This document shows, piece by piece, positions 23,205 through 34,010 of a stretch of DNA of 64,000 nucleotides. This DNA comes from Tolypeutes matacus (taxonomy: Eukaryota > Chordata > Mammalia > Cingulata > Chlamyphoridae): positions 3,327,648 through 3,391,647 of the forward strand of contig JAKSZT010054565.1 in NCBI GenBank assembly GCA_026826555.1. The letters run 5' to 3'. Every line of letters starts with the position of its first letter. Position 1 is the stretch's first letter. The translations under genes and the position numbers were made by a program. The notes beneath the pieces are model-generated. The model saw nothing but the letters and a program-made list of their open reading frames with translations, was not told where the DNA came from and did no database searches.

Positions 23205-23419
23205 TAAACATCCTGGGAAGCGGCTGTGGCTCAATCAGTAGGGTTCCCGTTTACCATATGGGAGGCGCCGGGTTCGGTTCCCGGGGCCTCCTGGTGAAGG
23301 CAAGCCCGCCCGAACGGTGTGGTTAGCTGACCCAGCGAGCACAAGCAGCAAGGGGGGGGGATAAATGAATAAATAAATAAAATCTTAAAAAAAAAAAAAA
23401 TAAATAAATAAACATCCTG
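23205..23419 (+). mobile_element. DAS SINE, monomeric, with 11-bp TSDs and intact pol III boxes
   Basis: The SINE body spans 23216-23408 between perfect TSDs TAAACATCCTG (23205-23215 and 23409-23419). The tRNA-derived head has A box TGGCTCAATCAGTAGG and B box GGTTCGGTTCC, followed by GGGCCTCCTGG and a short linker. The tail is (AAAT)n then A14. It is derived from a tRNA rather than being a tRNA gene. Little divergence and perfect TSDs suggest a fairly recent insertion. Confidence 0.95.
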
Positions 23420-25989
23420 CCCAACCAGGGTGGGGCATTGTTGACTTGGATCCCTTTGGCCAGGAGACACTCTGCGGACCACATGGGGGAGCCAGGGGTC
23501 AAGTGCCAGGGGCATGGGGGCTCCCAGACAGGAGGATGCCACCCCCACCCCAGGACTTATGAGTTCCTGCTGTGTGCCTTCCCTGTCCACTGGGATCTGG
23601 ATGCTTTAGGGTCCTTCATGGAATCCAATTCCAGTTACTCTTGGAATCCTCCATGGATGTTATTCCCTCTTCTTGGACTGATGTTCCCTCTCCTCACTTC
23701 CTTAAAGCTTACTTGTTTTCTGTGACACGCCCCCTCTGATTCCCCCTCCCCAAGCTCTTGCCCTTCTCTAAACTCTTCTGATGCTCACTGATTTTGCAGG
23801 TCACCCATCTCCCAGACTGGTGAGTGGACAGAGCATGGCTCAAGGGTCAAGCAGAGTAGGACTCTGACATCAACTCAGCCTCCTCCCAGCTGTTATGGAC
23901 CCCAGCTCTGCCCCAAACAGGGATACAGACATCTACCTCGAGGGCTTAACAAAAGGTTGTTTATTATTCTCTTTTATTTCCCAGCTAGATTGCAATTCCA
24001 ATGAGGTCATATAGAGCCCAGTACTGTGCTTACATGTCAAGCTGTTAATAAACATTTGTGTTGGATGGTAAAATGATAATAAATTTGAAGATGATTTGAA
24101 AACTACAAAGACATTCCCACCCCCCACCCCCACCCACCCCTGGAATTTAACTCCTGAGAAAGTTCATTTGGATGATTCAATGAGTAATAATAAGCAAAGA
24201 AATTTTGAAGGAAAAAAAAAAGAGTGATGAAGAATTTGTATTAGATATTTAAAAACTGCATTTTAAAGCCATGAAGTAGCTCAAAATGACAAAACACAAC
24301 ATCCAGAAGCAGATCTCTCATAGCCCATGTTCTTTAGAAAGTAGAGCTTGAGGCAAGGATTGAAGTGTTGATGCTTTATTTGGGACGTGCAAATTGCGGG
24401 CAGGGAGGGAAGAGAACAGCGAGGCAAGGGGGGCTGGTTGGGGACAGGCACAGCAGGGTGGATCTGCTGGGCGTACACGTGTCTCCAGATGAGTGGGCTG
24501 CAGGGGGAAATGCTGTCTCAGAGCAGCCCGTGGGCGAGTGAGGAGGAGGAAAGGGTGTATGTACCTGGTTCCCTCTCATCCCTGTTTCCCATTGGTCTAA
24601 CTCCACTCTATGGCTGGTACCTTCCCGATTTTCCTGGGTTGCATCTTCTGGATTGCACCTTTGACAGCTTCTCACAACGCCAACCCCCTTCTGGTGATAA
24701 GGTGTTTCCTTCAAGACTAGAAGTGGCGGGAGTTCTACCTGGGTGCCTGGTGGTGGTGGCCGAGAGGGGTGGCCTGGGCATCTGGAGCCAGGACAAGGGT
24801 GAGGTGAGTGTGGCACTTGCCTTGAGCGCAAAATTTAAGGGATGCCAAAAAACTCTGTAATCAGGCAAGATAGTATTTTAGTGCAATGTTTAAAAAAATC
24901 AAAAGGAATGCAAAAAATCTGTAAGAAACAAAATATCGACATTTGAAAAATGTCCAAATAGGATCTGAAAGGGCCAGGGATAAGGTGAAGCAAGTGAGGT
25001 GTGAGTGCAGGGCCAGATCCTGTTTGCTTTTATTAGGAATGCTGATGTTTTGTCCATCGTGGATTTTTTTTTTTTTTTCCTGCAGGTGTGGAGGGACATT
25101 TTTGGACATGGTAAGTTTGAGATGAGTAAGACACATCGAGGTGGTGATGTTGAGTACAAAGCAGGAGATTAGAGTCTGGAGTTTAGATGAAACCTTGCAG
25201 ACAGCAGCAAGCTAGTATTTACAACCAGGGGCTGGACAGGATGCAGAGAGCATGGGTGTGGCCAGAGAAGAGAAGAGGTGCAAGGACTGAGCCCTGAGCA
25301 CCGCCAGAGGAGACTGAGAAGGAACCAGTCAAAGACTAGCAAAATATGAAAGTGGAAATGATGATATCAAATGCCAACAGGTATGGTTTAGGGGAATGGT
25401 GGAATTTTGGGTGGTTTCATTTTGCTTATCACATTTCTCAAGCATGAGTAGCTATTACTTGTACAATGAAAAAATTCTCTATGTTTCCAAGATACTGTCA
25501 TATTGACAGGTGGATGTGTAGTGGATCAGAAGAAGGAAACAGCGCGCTCAGGGCTGGCCATGCTGGGGTCTGCCCGAGCCAGCGTAGCAGTGCTTCTGCC
25601 TGTGCTCTGCCAGTGATGGACACAAGGAGGGCAGGTTTGCCATTTTCCTCGTGCCCCCAGGCACCTCGAAGCTCGGGGGTGCTTCTTCTGGGCTGTGTGC
25701 TAGAGTTTGCTTTGAGGCACCAGAGCTTAAATTGGATTAGGAAGTTTGGCCCCTGGTGTCATCTTCTTTGTGTTTGGGGGTTAAGCAGGGGGGAAGGCTT
25801 GGCTGTACTCCTTGGTGAGGGGCAGGGCTCTCTTTCTAGAAGATTTGGATCCTATATGTCTAGGCTGCTATATTTTTGCATAGGTAATTTTGTTACAAAT
25901 TTATCAAAAACACGGATATATAAATAAAAATTCCAATTTGTGTATGGCCAGTTTTCGCCAAGGAACTATGACTCTATAAATGGGGAAGG
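23420..25989. other. Unique sequence with unassigned old repeats
   Basis: No gene supported. 24360-24700 (GATGCTTTATTTGGGACGTG.., an AATAAA in complement) might be an old antisense LTR. 24830-24960 (AATTTAAGGGATGCCAAAAAAC) looks repeat-like but I could not name it. 25250-25350 has L2-like wording. Confidence 0.35.
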
Positions 25990-26360
25990 GGTGCGCAGAC
26001 ATATGAATTTATCCATTCATTCACGCATGTATTGAGTACCTACTGTGTACCAGCCCTGTGTAGCAAGAGAGCACCCAGCGCTCCTGTTGTGAAATCTATA
26101 GTACAACAGAGGAGAAGAGAAACATTAGATTTAAGTATTGCACATATCATCAATTGACCTGAATTGTGATATACATTCTGAAGAATAAACATAGAGCAGT
26201 TAGACATACCTGGGATTGGTGGTCAGGGCAGGCGTCCCTGAAGGACTGGCATTTAAACAGGTATGTGAAGAATGAATAGGATTCGGTGGGTGGTAGGAGC
26301 ACAGCCAGGTAGGGGTGGGTGTTCTCCCTGAACACATCTTCCCAAAGAGACCCCTGTTTG
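25990..26360 (+). mobile_element. Old L2-like repeat
   Basis: ATTCATTCACGCATGTATTG..AGTACCTACTGTGTACCAGCCC, followed by TCCCTGAAGGACTGGCATTTAAAC, fits the L2-related sequence often seen with CATTCATTC starts. Heavily diverged. Confidence 0.5.
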
Positions 26361-28651
26361 GCACAAAGGCTGGAATGTGATAATATACTGAAGAAGCATT
26401 AGAGAAACATTGGAAGAATACCGCTGCAAGGTGTGTGGCAAGGCCACTGCCCCAGCAACCTGACCACAGTGCAGATGCCCCCTCTCCCCCTGCACTGCTC
26501 TACCTGCCACTCCCACCTGTCCGTAGGATGGCTTTTGCCCGGTGACTTGGCAGGGGGAGGGCAGCGGGATGTTTGGAGTTACCATTACAGAAACAGATTG
26601 GTCACGGAGTGGATTTGAAGACACATGCCCTGCATTAGAGTCCAAAAGGGACCCCTGGGCGGACAGGTCCAGTGGGTGGAAGTGAGAGGCTGGGGTCCTG
26701 GATAGGGGCTGGGCCTGGAATTGCACACATGGTGGTCACTGCCTCGGGGATATGGGCACCAGGCCGCCAGGGAGAAACATACGGAAGATGGAAGGAAGGG
26801 CTGGTCCGAGTCGCAGGGAATCCCTACGTGTAGGAAGACGGAGAAGGCATTGCCGGGCAGGTGGGGAGAAGCAGGGTGACACAGGAGGAAAGGACCCTAC
26901 AGAGCCCAGGAGGAGGAGAACTGGGGCTGGCCTGCAGTGGCAAGGGGCTGAGGAGGGGCAGGGGTAGAGGAAGTGCTCGGGGGCAAAAGGCAGAGGGGGG
27001 CTCTGGTGCCTGCTGCTGCCTAGTGGGCGCTCGAGGACCCGGGGCGCTCACTCATCTCCTCTTCTGGCCCTGCAGCCTCGGGGAGGCCGTGCAGCTGCTG
27101 GAGCAGAGCCCACGTGTGGCTGGTCCTCCTCCCTGTGGCAGGGCGGGGAGACATTCTGGGGCCTGTCCCCGGGTGTCGGGCCTGGGAAGAGGCTGTGTCC
27201 TGGTTCCCCTGCAGCCAGCCCTCATGCCCTGCCCTGGGGCAGGTTGCAGAGGGGCCTCCCAGCCCAGCACCGACCCCTGCCCAGCCCTTTTGCCAAAGCC
27301 CTGCAGGCTGTTGCTCCCGGTTGCCCTCAGCCCTTGAACCCTTCCATCTCGCCTGTTGACAAGGCAGAAAGCAGCTTTTCCTCTTCTAACTTGGCACCCC
27401 TGCCGCCATCCTGCCTTGGGGTACCCTCTTCCATGCGCACACAGCCCCGCATGCCAAGGAACCATGAGGCAGCACATGACCCCTCTCCTGCTTTTTCTGA
27501 GGCCAGGGTCTTCCTTTCTAGCTCTTTCTCTCCAAGGTGGCCACAAGAGTAAATGTTTAGGAACCACGGTGTGGTGAGGGCAAATGTTCAGCCCACAGAG
27601 TCACATGTTCCAAACTTTCCTGATTTTCCTACATAAGCCAGGAGAATCTCTGTTTCACACCCTCATTGCCCAGTGGTGGAAATTCAAGTCAACTCTGGGT
27701 TAACCTATTGAATTTGGGGTTCCTCAGTGGTGACAGGAGCTCCCGTTGCCTTCTCCCTGGGATGGAGGAGTGACTTGCACTCGGCATCAGACCCTGCCAG
27801 GCGCCCTTCTACGCTGCTGCCTGGCAACTTCAGTCCACACTTGTCCACAGCTGTCCTCAGCTTCCAGCTGTGCCCGCCCTCTCCCAGCCAAGTGCACCCT
27901 CCTCTTGAAAGTGGGGGAGAGGTTTCCTGTGAGGCTTAGGAGCCTCTGAGGAATCGGGGGGGCAGGGGCTGGCCACGACCCTTCTGTTCCTCAGCCCCGG
28001 GTGGCCATCTCCGTCCTGCCTTTCTTTCCTGGTGGCTCAGGGTGTTCGGCTTAAGTCTGGGTGGGTGGCACCCAGGGCCCTACTCAGACACCCACACCAG
28101 CCTGGTTTCATGTCCCATTTTCCTCTCTCACTCTCTTTTCTCCCCTAGAGCCATCTTGATGCAATGATGGGAACTCCTGGGTTGCACCTAATTTTTCCCA
28201 CCCAGCTCTCAGCTTTTGAAAGACAAAAACCAAACGTTTGACACCTTTGTGCTCTTGTTTTTAACTCCTTATAACAACAGATGCCTTGCACTGGCATGGT
28301 GGAAGGTGCTTTGGGGGAAACACAGGGGTCTGTGCTTAGCCCTGAGACCCTATGGTCACAAGTCTCCAAGCAGCAGCCATGACATGCTGGGGCAGACATA
28401 TAGAGGGCAGCAGTGAGTTCATTCATCAGCTGGAGCAGAATTTTCTCTCATATCTTTGGTTTTGGAAAGGTAAGTCAAAAGTAAATAAAACCGAAGATCA
28501 GTAAAGAAGGAAGTAATTTCCCTGCCTGCCTGGGTGGGATGAACCTTCTAGGGTTTCCAGCTATTTGTCTTGTTGACCTTGGTGAACCTAAGGAAGCCCC
28601 AGAATTTGGAGGTCTGTGTCAGAAGGGTGGCCTGAAGTGGGTGGTTGGTAC
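26361..28651. other. Unique, partly GC-rich sequence
   Basis: 26750-27560 is GC-rich with long frames on both strands (up to ~170 residues), but Pro/Gly/Arg-rich and low in complexity, without domain signals. I do not call a gene. No repeat recognised. Confidence 0.4.
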
Positions 28652-28765
28652 AGTCATGAAGAAGAGACTGGCAGTCATAGTGGTCTTGGGCTTAGTTACT
28701 ACATGTGTCCATCAAGATTTGAGAGCAGGGCCTAAAGGATGCCATGAGACTGTGTGAGGGAAGGG
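28652..28765 (+). repeat. Direct repeat copy A
   Basis: GAAGAAGAGACTGGCAGTC..GTGGTCTTGGGCTTAGTTACT..GTCCATCAAGAT..GAGGGAAGGG. It matches copy B at 29113-29214 over about 100 bp with scattered changes. The spacer is about 350 bp. Confidence 0.75.
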
Positions 28766-29112
28766 AAATAAGGGTTTTTCTGAGGACCTGGGCACCGCAG
28801 AGAGAGATAATTAGCACAGTCTTCCTGCCCTCAAGTTGCTCTCAGTCCAGTGGCAGAGACAGATCTGTAAACAGATAATTATATTATGGCATCTAGCCTA
28901 AAGCATGGCACCAAGACTGGATGGGTAGGTGGTTGGATAGGGACATTGAGAGAAATGTGAACAAAACACAGATGTAAAAACAAAGCAAAGCAGAATTCAT
29001 TCCATTGGGACTAAGCTTATGGATGGCTTCTTTGAGTGTGGCCCTGAGAGTCCCAAGACATGGGTTCTAGTCCTGTTGCTGCCACGAACTACCTCTGGGG
29101 ACCCAGAGTGAA

Positions 29113-29214
29113 GTGTTGATGAAGAGACTGGTGGTCATAGTGGTCTTGGGTTTTTAGTTACTACACATGTCCATCAAGATCCTGAAGGGTGCTGCAGACT
29201 GTTTGAGGGAAGAC
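29113..29214 (+). repeat. Direct repeat copy B
   Basis: Second copy of the unit at 28652-28765: GATGAAGAGACTGGTGGTC..GTGGTCTTGGGTTTTTAG..GTCCATCAAGATCC..GAGGGAAG. No SINE or LINE identity recognised. Confidence 0.75.
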
Positions 29215-31419
29215 ATACTTTCTGGGTCTTATTTTCCTGTGTCTTCCAGACAAGATAACCAATTAGTCCAGGGACTGTGAACTCCGATGCCTTCAGGGGC
29301 CAGGTAAACTACGTGGGTGTGGTGGGCTGGAAAGAACCTCCGGCAGACTGGAGTGTTTGTGCTTGTTAGATGGGGCACCTGCAATTCCACCCTGGGCATT
29401 TGGCCAGAGCTTTCACTTTTCCAGTGAAGCTGGGAATTTGAATGTTTGTGTGAAATCTCCAAAATTTTAAGCTGCAAATATTTCAAATTAAAAGGAAAAG
29501 CAATACTGTTTGGGGAAAAAAGTCTGTGGGTCAGATTTGGCTCTTGGGCATCTAGTTTTTTGACCCTGGGACTGGAAATTCTCCAAGGATTTCCTCACTT
29601 TGACAGTCTGCAAATTGCTGGTAATCCCCTGATTCTCTGTTAGTATAGAAATCCTGACAGTGAAGCCCAAATGAATCATGAGACAGCCAGAAACCCCAAG
29701 GACAGCCCTGATACCCCTCACTCCACCATCATGTGGCCCCCCCGCAAAAGCCTCCCTCATTCACCCTTTGTTCATGTCTTCAACAAATATATATTAACAG
29801 ATACTTGACAAAATTTTATTCAATACTTATTTATTTATTGTGTGCCAGGCTTGTTCAAAGCACAACTACTTTTGAGAATTTTCTAAGGCTCTTCATATAA
29901 ATGGATTCACCAACCAGGAAAAAGAAAGTCCCTGCTTACAATGCACACTCCTTCTCTGGCCGGGAAAACAAGATTATCTTCAGGTCATGGCCCCCTTTGA
30001 AGAGGGACAGCTCTCAGCCTGGCTGTGGGAATAGTGCATCCCCTCACCTGAAGCTGGGCAGACAAAGCCAGAGGCCCTGGACTTTCAGCTTTGAAAGTGT
30101 GCACTCTGCTTGTTGGGTTTGGAGCCACTTTCCTCTGTGCAGGCCAAGTCTTTGCAGATAAGCGTGGGTGCAGGTGACGGAGCAGCCAGCGTCTCCGGTG
30201 TGCACCTGGCCACGGAGCCCCTCTGGGGTGGCCACTTCCTGCAGTTGCAATAATTCATCCCAGGCGGGCTCACAAATGTACTTAAGAAAGAAGGGATGAT
30301 CTATTTTGTACATGCTCCTTAAAGGGATTCCATTTTAGCTCCAATTGTAATTTTTACCTTTTTCAGGGGAATTTATTGACACAGTGCCTAGCTCAGCCCT
30401 AGTTTTCAGCATCATCCTTTTGTCTGCAAGCCCACTTGCCAGCCGCTTAATTTGTCATAGCCCTGGAGGTATCAGAACTAATGAGCTTTGTTTGAATAGA
30501 CTTTTTCCAGTTCATCTAGCACACTTTGGGGTAATCACTCAGTTTCTGTTTGCTTCTGATCTGAGGCATTGTGGGAAATATAAGGAAATAATGGTTAAAA
30601 AAGCAGTATAAATTGGTAACAGCCACATTTCTGCAAAGCCCTGAAGATGTTATTTTTTTAATTTCACCTCTTATTGAAGTATTGAGAGTACTCTAAGTAC
30701 AACTGTTACAATATAACATCAGAGGAGAATCTGATAAAATGCTATTTTTCAATTAGCCTGGAGTTTATACGTTGCCTTCTTTAAGCAGTTCATAGCTAAC
30801 AAATCTTTAAATAATCTAACCTCTTAAGGTTTGGAAGTGGACAGATAATAACCGTGAACACATAACAGCATGTCAGCACTGAGGATTTAAAAATCTATTA
30901 CTGGGTTACATACAGGAGTGCTTTTTATTGGTCAGACAATTGCATTTTCATTTTTATAAAGTGGCTCCTTGTATTCCCGGTTACACCAGCGGGCATGTGG
31001 TTGAAAGAGCAGGGATGCAGCTTGGGAGGCTTGCCTGCACAGACAACGCAGGCAGCATTTGGGGACATCTGTGTTTAACCTCCACATTCAAGGTAGGGCT
31101 GTCACCTGGGCCACCCAGGTTGGCAGGCTGTGTCTAGGGCAGGCCCTCTGTTTTAGGATTCCTATGAATGTTCCCAATGACCAGAGATGCAGTTTTAAGG
31201 ATTGCTGAGATCTGTGAAATGGGCCAATTTGGCAGAACCTCTGATTTTCCCAGACTCACGGCTCAGCAGGGCGTTTCACAAGATACAGTGGCCAGAGATG
31301 CCACTCTGTGCTGGTGGCTGCCTCCTACAGTTTTCTGAAACAAAATGAAAGAAGCAGAGAGATCTGGCTTCCTTCCCCCACCAAGGATGCTGATGGCCTT
31401 TTGCAGTGGGAAGGGGAGT

Positions 31420-31424
<5 letters not shown>
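29215..31424. other. Repeat-poor unique sequence
   Basis: 29770-29870 has weak L2 wording. The rest, including the AT-rich 30240-30950, holds no recognised repeat and no gene. Confidence 0.4.
30240..30640. promoter_or_regulatory. Candidate conserved non-coding element
   Basis: Repeat-free, AT-rich sequence without coding character, including TTTAGCTCCAATTGTAATTT and CCGCTTAATTTGTCATAGCC. The texture resembles mammalian developmental enhancers, but conservation is not testable from one sequence. Confidence 0.3.

Positions 31425-31468
<44 letters not shown>
31425..31468 (+). repeat. (AG)n microsatellite
   Basis: About 21 AG dinucleotides in an otherwise unique region. They produce Ser/Leu-repeat pseudo-frames on the other strand. 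Confidence 0.95.
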
Positions 31469-31473
<5 letters not shown>

Positions 31474-32362
31474 CATGTGTAGCACATGTTGAGCCAAGGC
31501 AGGGGGGCAGAAGTTGCTCTGGGTGGGGATGGGAGGTTGGAATTGTGTGTGATTGAGTGAGAGGTATGGCGAGCACACCAAGACGTCACCTGCTTGGACG
31601 CACTGTGGCCCAGACAAGCCTGCAGCTGCTTTCAGCTCTCTTAGCCAGTGTCCTTTTGCAGATGGGAAGCCCAGGACTCTGAGCTCTTTGGCAACTTGCC
31701 TGTAGATCACGAGATGGTAAGGAAAACAGAAACAACTTGAGCCCAGGGCTCTATCCATTTCATCACACATTCTGAACCCTCCTTGCATTCCACCTGCTAG
31801 GGATTACTATTGCCAGCAGCAGCTGCGGTGGCCACACATCTTTAGCAGGGAGGGTAAGTAAGCAGTCTTGGTGCTCTGGGCACTGAGCCCTGGGAGCAGA
31901 GCAGATGCTGGAGTGACAGTGCAAGAAGTCAAGAGGCCAGGGCCAAGGGTGGATGAACCATATATATATTAAGTCCAAGGAGAGGGGAGCCGCCAGTTGG
32001 GAATAGGGACAGCTGGCTGCGTCTCCCAGAAGTTTTGTCTGGGACAGTGCCAGGCTTGGAGGCTTTGTCCTTGGAAAGCCAGCTGCCAGTGGCTGAGGAT
32101 CCTTGCTAGGAAGCACTGGAGGAGCCACCTGACAGAAGGTAGGGCCCAGGGCTGCCGGGGGAGGAGCAGTTTTGGGCAATTCCTCAGGGCTCTGGGGAAT
32201 CACACAGGGCTCCTGGAGGAGTAGCAGCATGGTAAGGTTTGCATTTGGAACTGTTGCTCTGGAGTGAGAGAGAGGGATGGAACAGAGGGGCTGAGGCTGC
32301 AGAGGGGAGAGGAAGAATGTTTTCTGGGCCTCAGTCTCTTCATCTATATAAGGTTTGATAGG

Positions 32363-32600
32363 TTTCTCAGCTACTGCTGTGTAACAAATCATCCCCAAAC
32401 TTAGTGACTTAAAACAGCTCCATTCTGCGGGTGGGCTGGGCAGTTCTACTGTCTGGGCTGGCCTGGCTGCTGTCTGCTGGGCTCACTCACACGACTGCTG
32501 TCAGCTGTCAGCTCAACTGGCAGCTGGGGAGTCTAGTTTGGCCTCACCCGTACATCTGGGGGTCTTGGCCAGCAGTCAGCTGGGAGCCGCAGTTCTCCAT
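32363..32600 (-). mobile_element. Old MLT1/MaLR-type LTR fragment, antisense
   Basis: The plus strand reads TTCTCAGCTACTGCTGTGTAACAAATCATC..AACTTAGTGACTTAAAAC, the complement of a MaLR LTR 3' end, then GGGCTCACTCACACGACTGC. Subfamily uncertain. Confidence 0.5.
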
Positions 32601-32762
32601 GTACCCTCCCATCCTTCAGCATAGGGAGGGGAAGGGCTCAGGCAGTGCATCAATGCTCTTCTTTTCCACTTCAGCCATGGCTGGGCCTTTAATCTGACCC
32701 TTTATTTACCCTGACTTGCAGAAACTGTATCTCTGTGTGAATGGGCTTGACGCGAGCTCTCG

Positions 32763-32763
<1 letters not shown>

Positions 32764-32809
<46 letters not shown>

Positions 32810-32819
32810 NNNNNNNNNN

Positions 32820-32868
<49 letters not shown>

Positions 32869-32880
32869 TGACTACTACTA
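32764..32880 (+). repeat. (ACT)n trinucleotide repeat containing an assembly gap
   Basis: Pure ACT repeats lie on both sides of ten Ns (32810-32819) and degrade to ACTACTAATAACAATAAC on the right. The true repeat length is unknown. Runs of Val or Ser translated here are artefacts of the repeat. Confidence 0.97.
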
Positions 32881-33104
32881 ATAACAATAACAACAGCTAT
32901 TATTATCACCGAAACCATTGTTGTTAATGTAACCACTGTGTTAAAGGAGAAAAAGAAACGATAGACAGGAAAAAATCCATGTTGGGGACATTTATATTTT
33001 TTCTTCTTCAAAAAAGTATAAAAACTCATCTTCAGGGGGATCAAGTCTTTGCTTGCTAGTCCCAAGACCATCATCTCAGTAGCAACTCCTTATGATTGTG
33101 ACTT

Positions 33105-33310
33105 GCCTTTGGCTTTCCAAGGACTGTCACCTGCATTCTTTCTTTTGAGCCTCCAAACCAACTTTATGAGAAAGGTAGAATGGGTGTTATTTAACCCCCA
33201 TTTTATGGCTAAAAGAGAGAACTAAAGAGGGAATTGTCCAAGATCAGTTGCAGAGTGAGGACTTCTGACTCTGTGGTTGATTTTCTTTTCACTGTACCAC
33301 CTTGCCTCAC
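33105..33310 (+). mobile_element. MIR SINE
   Basis: TTTCTTTTGAGCCTCCAAACC..TATGAGAAAGGTAGAATGGG..CCCCCATTTTATGGCTAAAAG..GAATTGTCCAAGATCAG and a TGTACCACCTTGCCTC end match the MIR layout in sense. Confidence 0.72.
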
Positions 33311-33924
33311 AATCCTGACTCACTATCAGTAGTGGCCCACTATAACCCCTGGATCACTCTCTGTTCCAATGAAATCTATTTGACTTTACCTAACAGTTGG
33401 ATGCATTTTTTTTTTTTTTTTTTTTAGGTCAGTATGTTCTCTGAGAAGACTAATCTTTGGGTTGTAAGGTATCCAGTAGTTAATTTAAAATGAAAATGAC
33501 CTTCTTTGCACTGTCAGTTTCGAAGTCTCTCTAAGGTACATTGACAAGGACAGAGTCAATGAAAAATGCCCTGTGGACTTTATCTCTATATTGGCATCCG
33601 ATTTAAATGAGATCTTCCTTTCTATGGAATTTTTCAGAGACACCCTCTAAATAGCTATGCTCTGGAAAATTCTCCAGTAATTTGACATTTGTTTCACCCA
33701 TGTTTTTCCGAGTACCTTGAAAACATCACACGTGTGTTTACAGTGACTCGGTGTGCCTCTGACATGCAGTTTCCCTCTAATCACCCTCCTCTGTCTGATG
33801 AAGCCCACGGGAGCCCAGGACCAGGAAGTGTCATTAGGCAGGGTGCCCTTCTCCAGTGGAGATAATCAAGGGTCAACAGGGGGAATTACCTTCCCTGGGG
33901 GAGCAGAGTGAGACCTGGTGGGCA

Positions 33925-34010
33925 TTCTGGCCTTAGCTTGCTCACTAACTTGCTGTGAGTCTTTGTGTAAGTCACTTGGGTTCTCTGATTCTTCATTTCC
34001 TCATTGAAAG
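33925..34010 (+). mobile_element. MIR SINE fragment
   Basis: CACTAACTTGCTGTGAGTC..GTAAGTCACTTGGGTTCTC..CTTCATTTCCTCATTGAAAGG is the 5'-middle of MIR. Confidence 0.65.

Noticed and set aside
23216..23290. tRNA gene (A and B boxes present)
   Set aside because: It is the tRNA-derived head of a DAS SINE with TSDs and an A-tail. No complete cloverleaf was established.
24360..24700. Antisense LTR
   Set aside because: Only a complement of AATAAA and general texture. No ends or family wording that I can support.
25466..25927. 153-residue open frame, plus strand
   Set aside because: No domain and no exon-like boundaries. The flanks are unique non-coding sequence.
27052..27567. 171-residue open frame, minus strand, and a plus-strand partner
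   Set aside because: Both strands are open because of GC richness. Sequence is low-complexity, with no family resemblance.
31763..32398. 211-residue open frame, minus strand
   Set aside because: Its N-terminal end lies at an old MLT1-like LTR fragment. Composition is Pro/Leu-rich with no recognisable domain. More likely chance than a gene.
32702..33074. Poly-Val and poly-Ser frames
   Set aside because: Direct translation of the (ACT)n microsatellite and its N gap.
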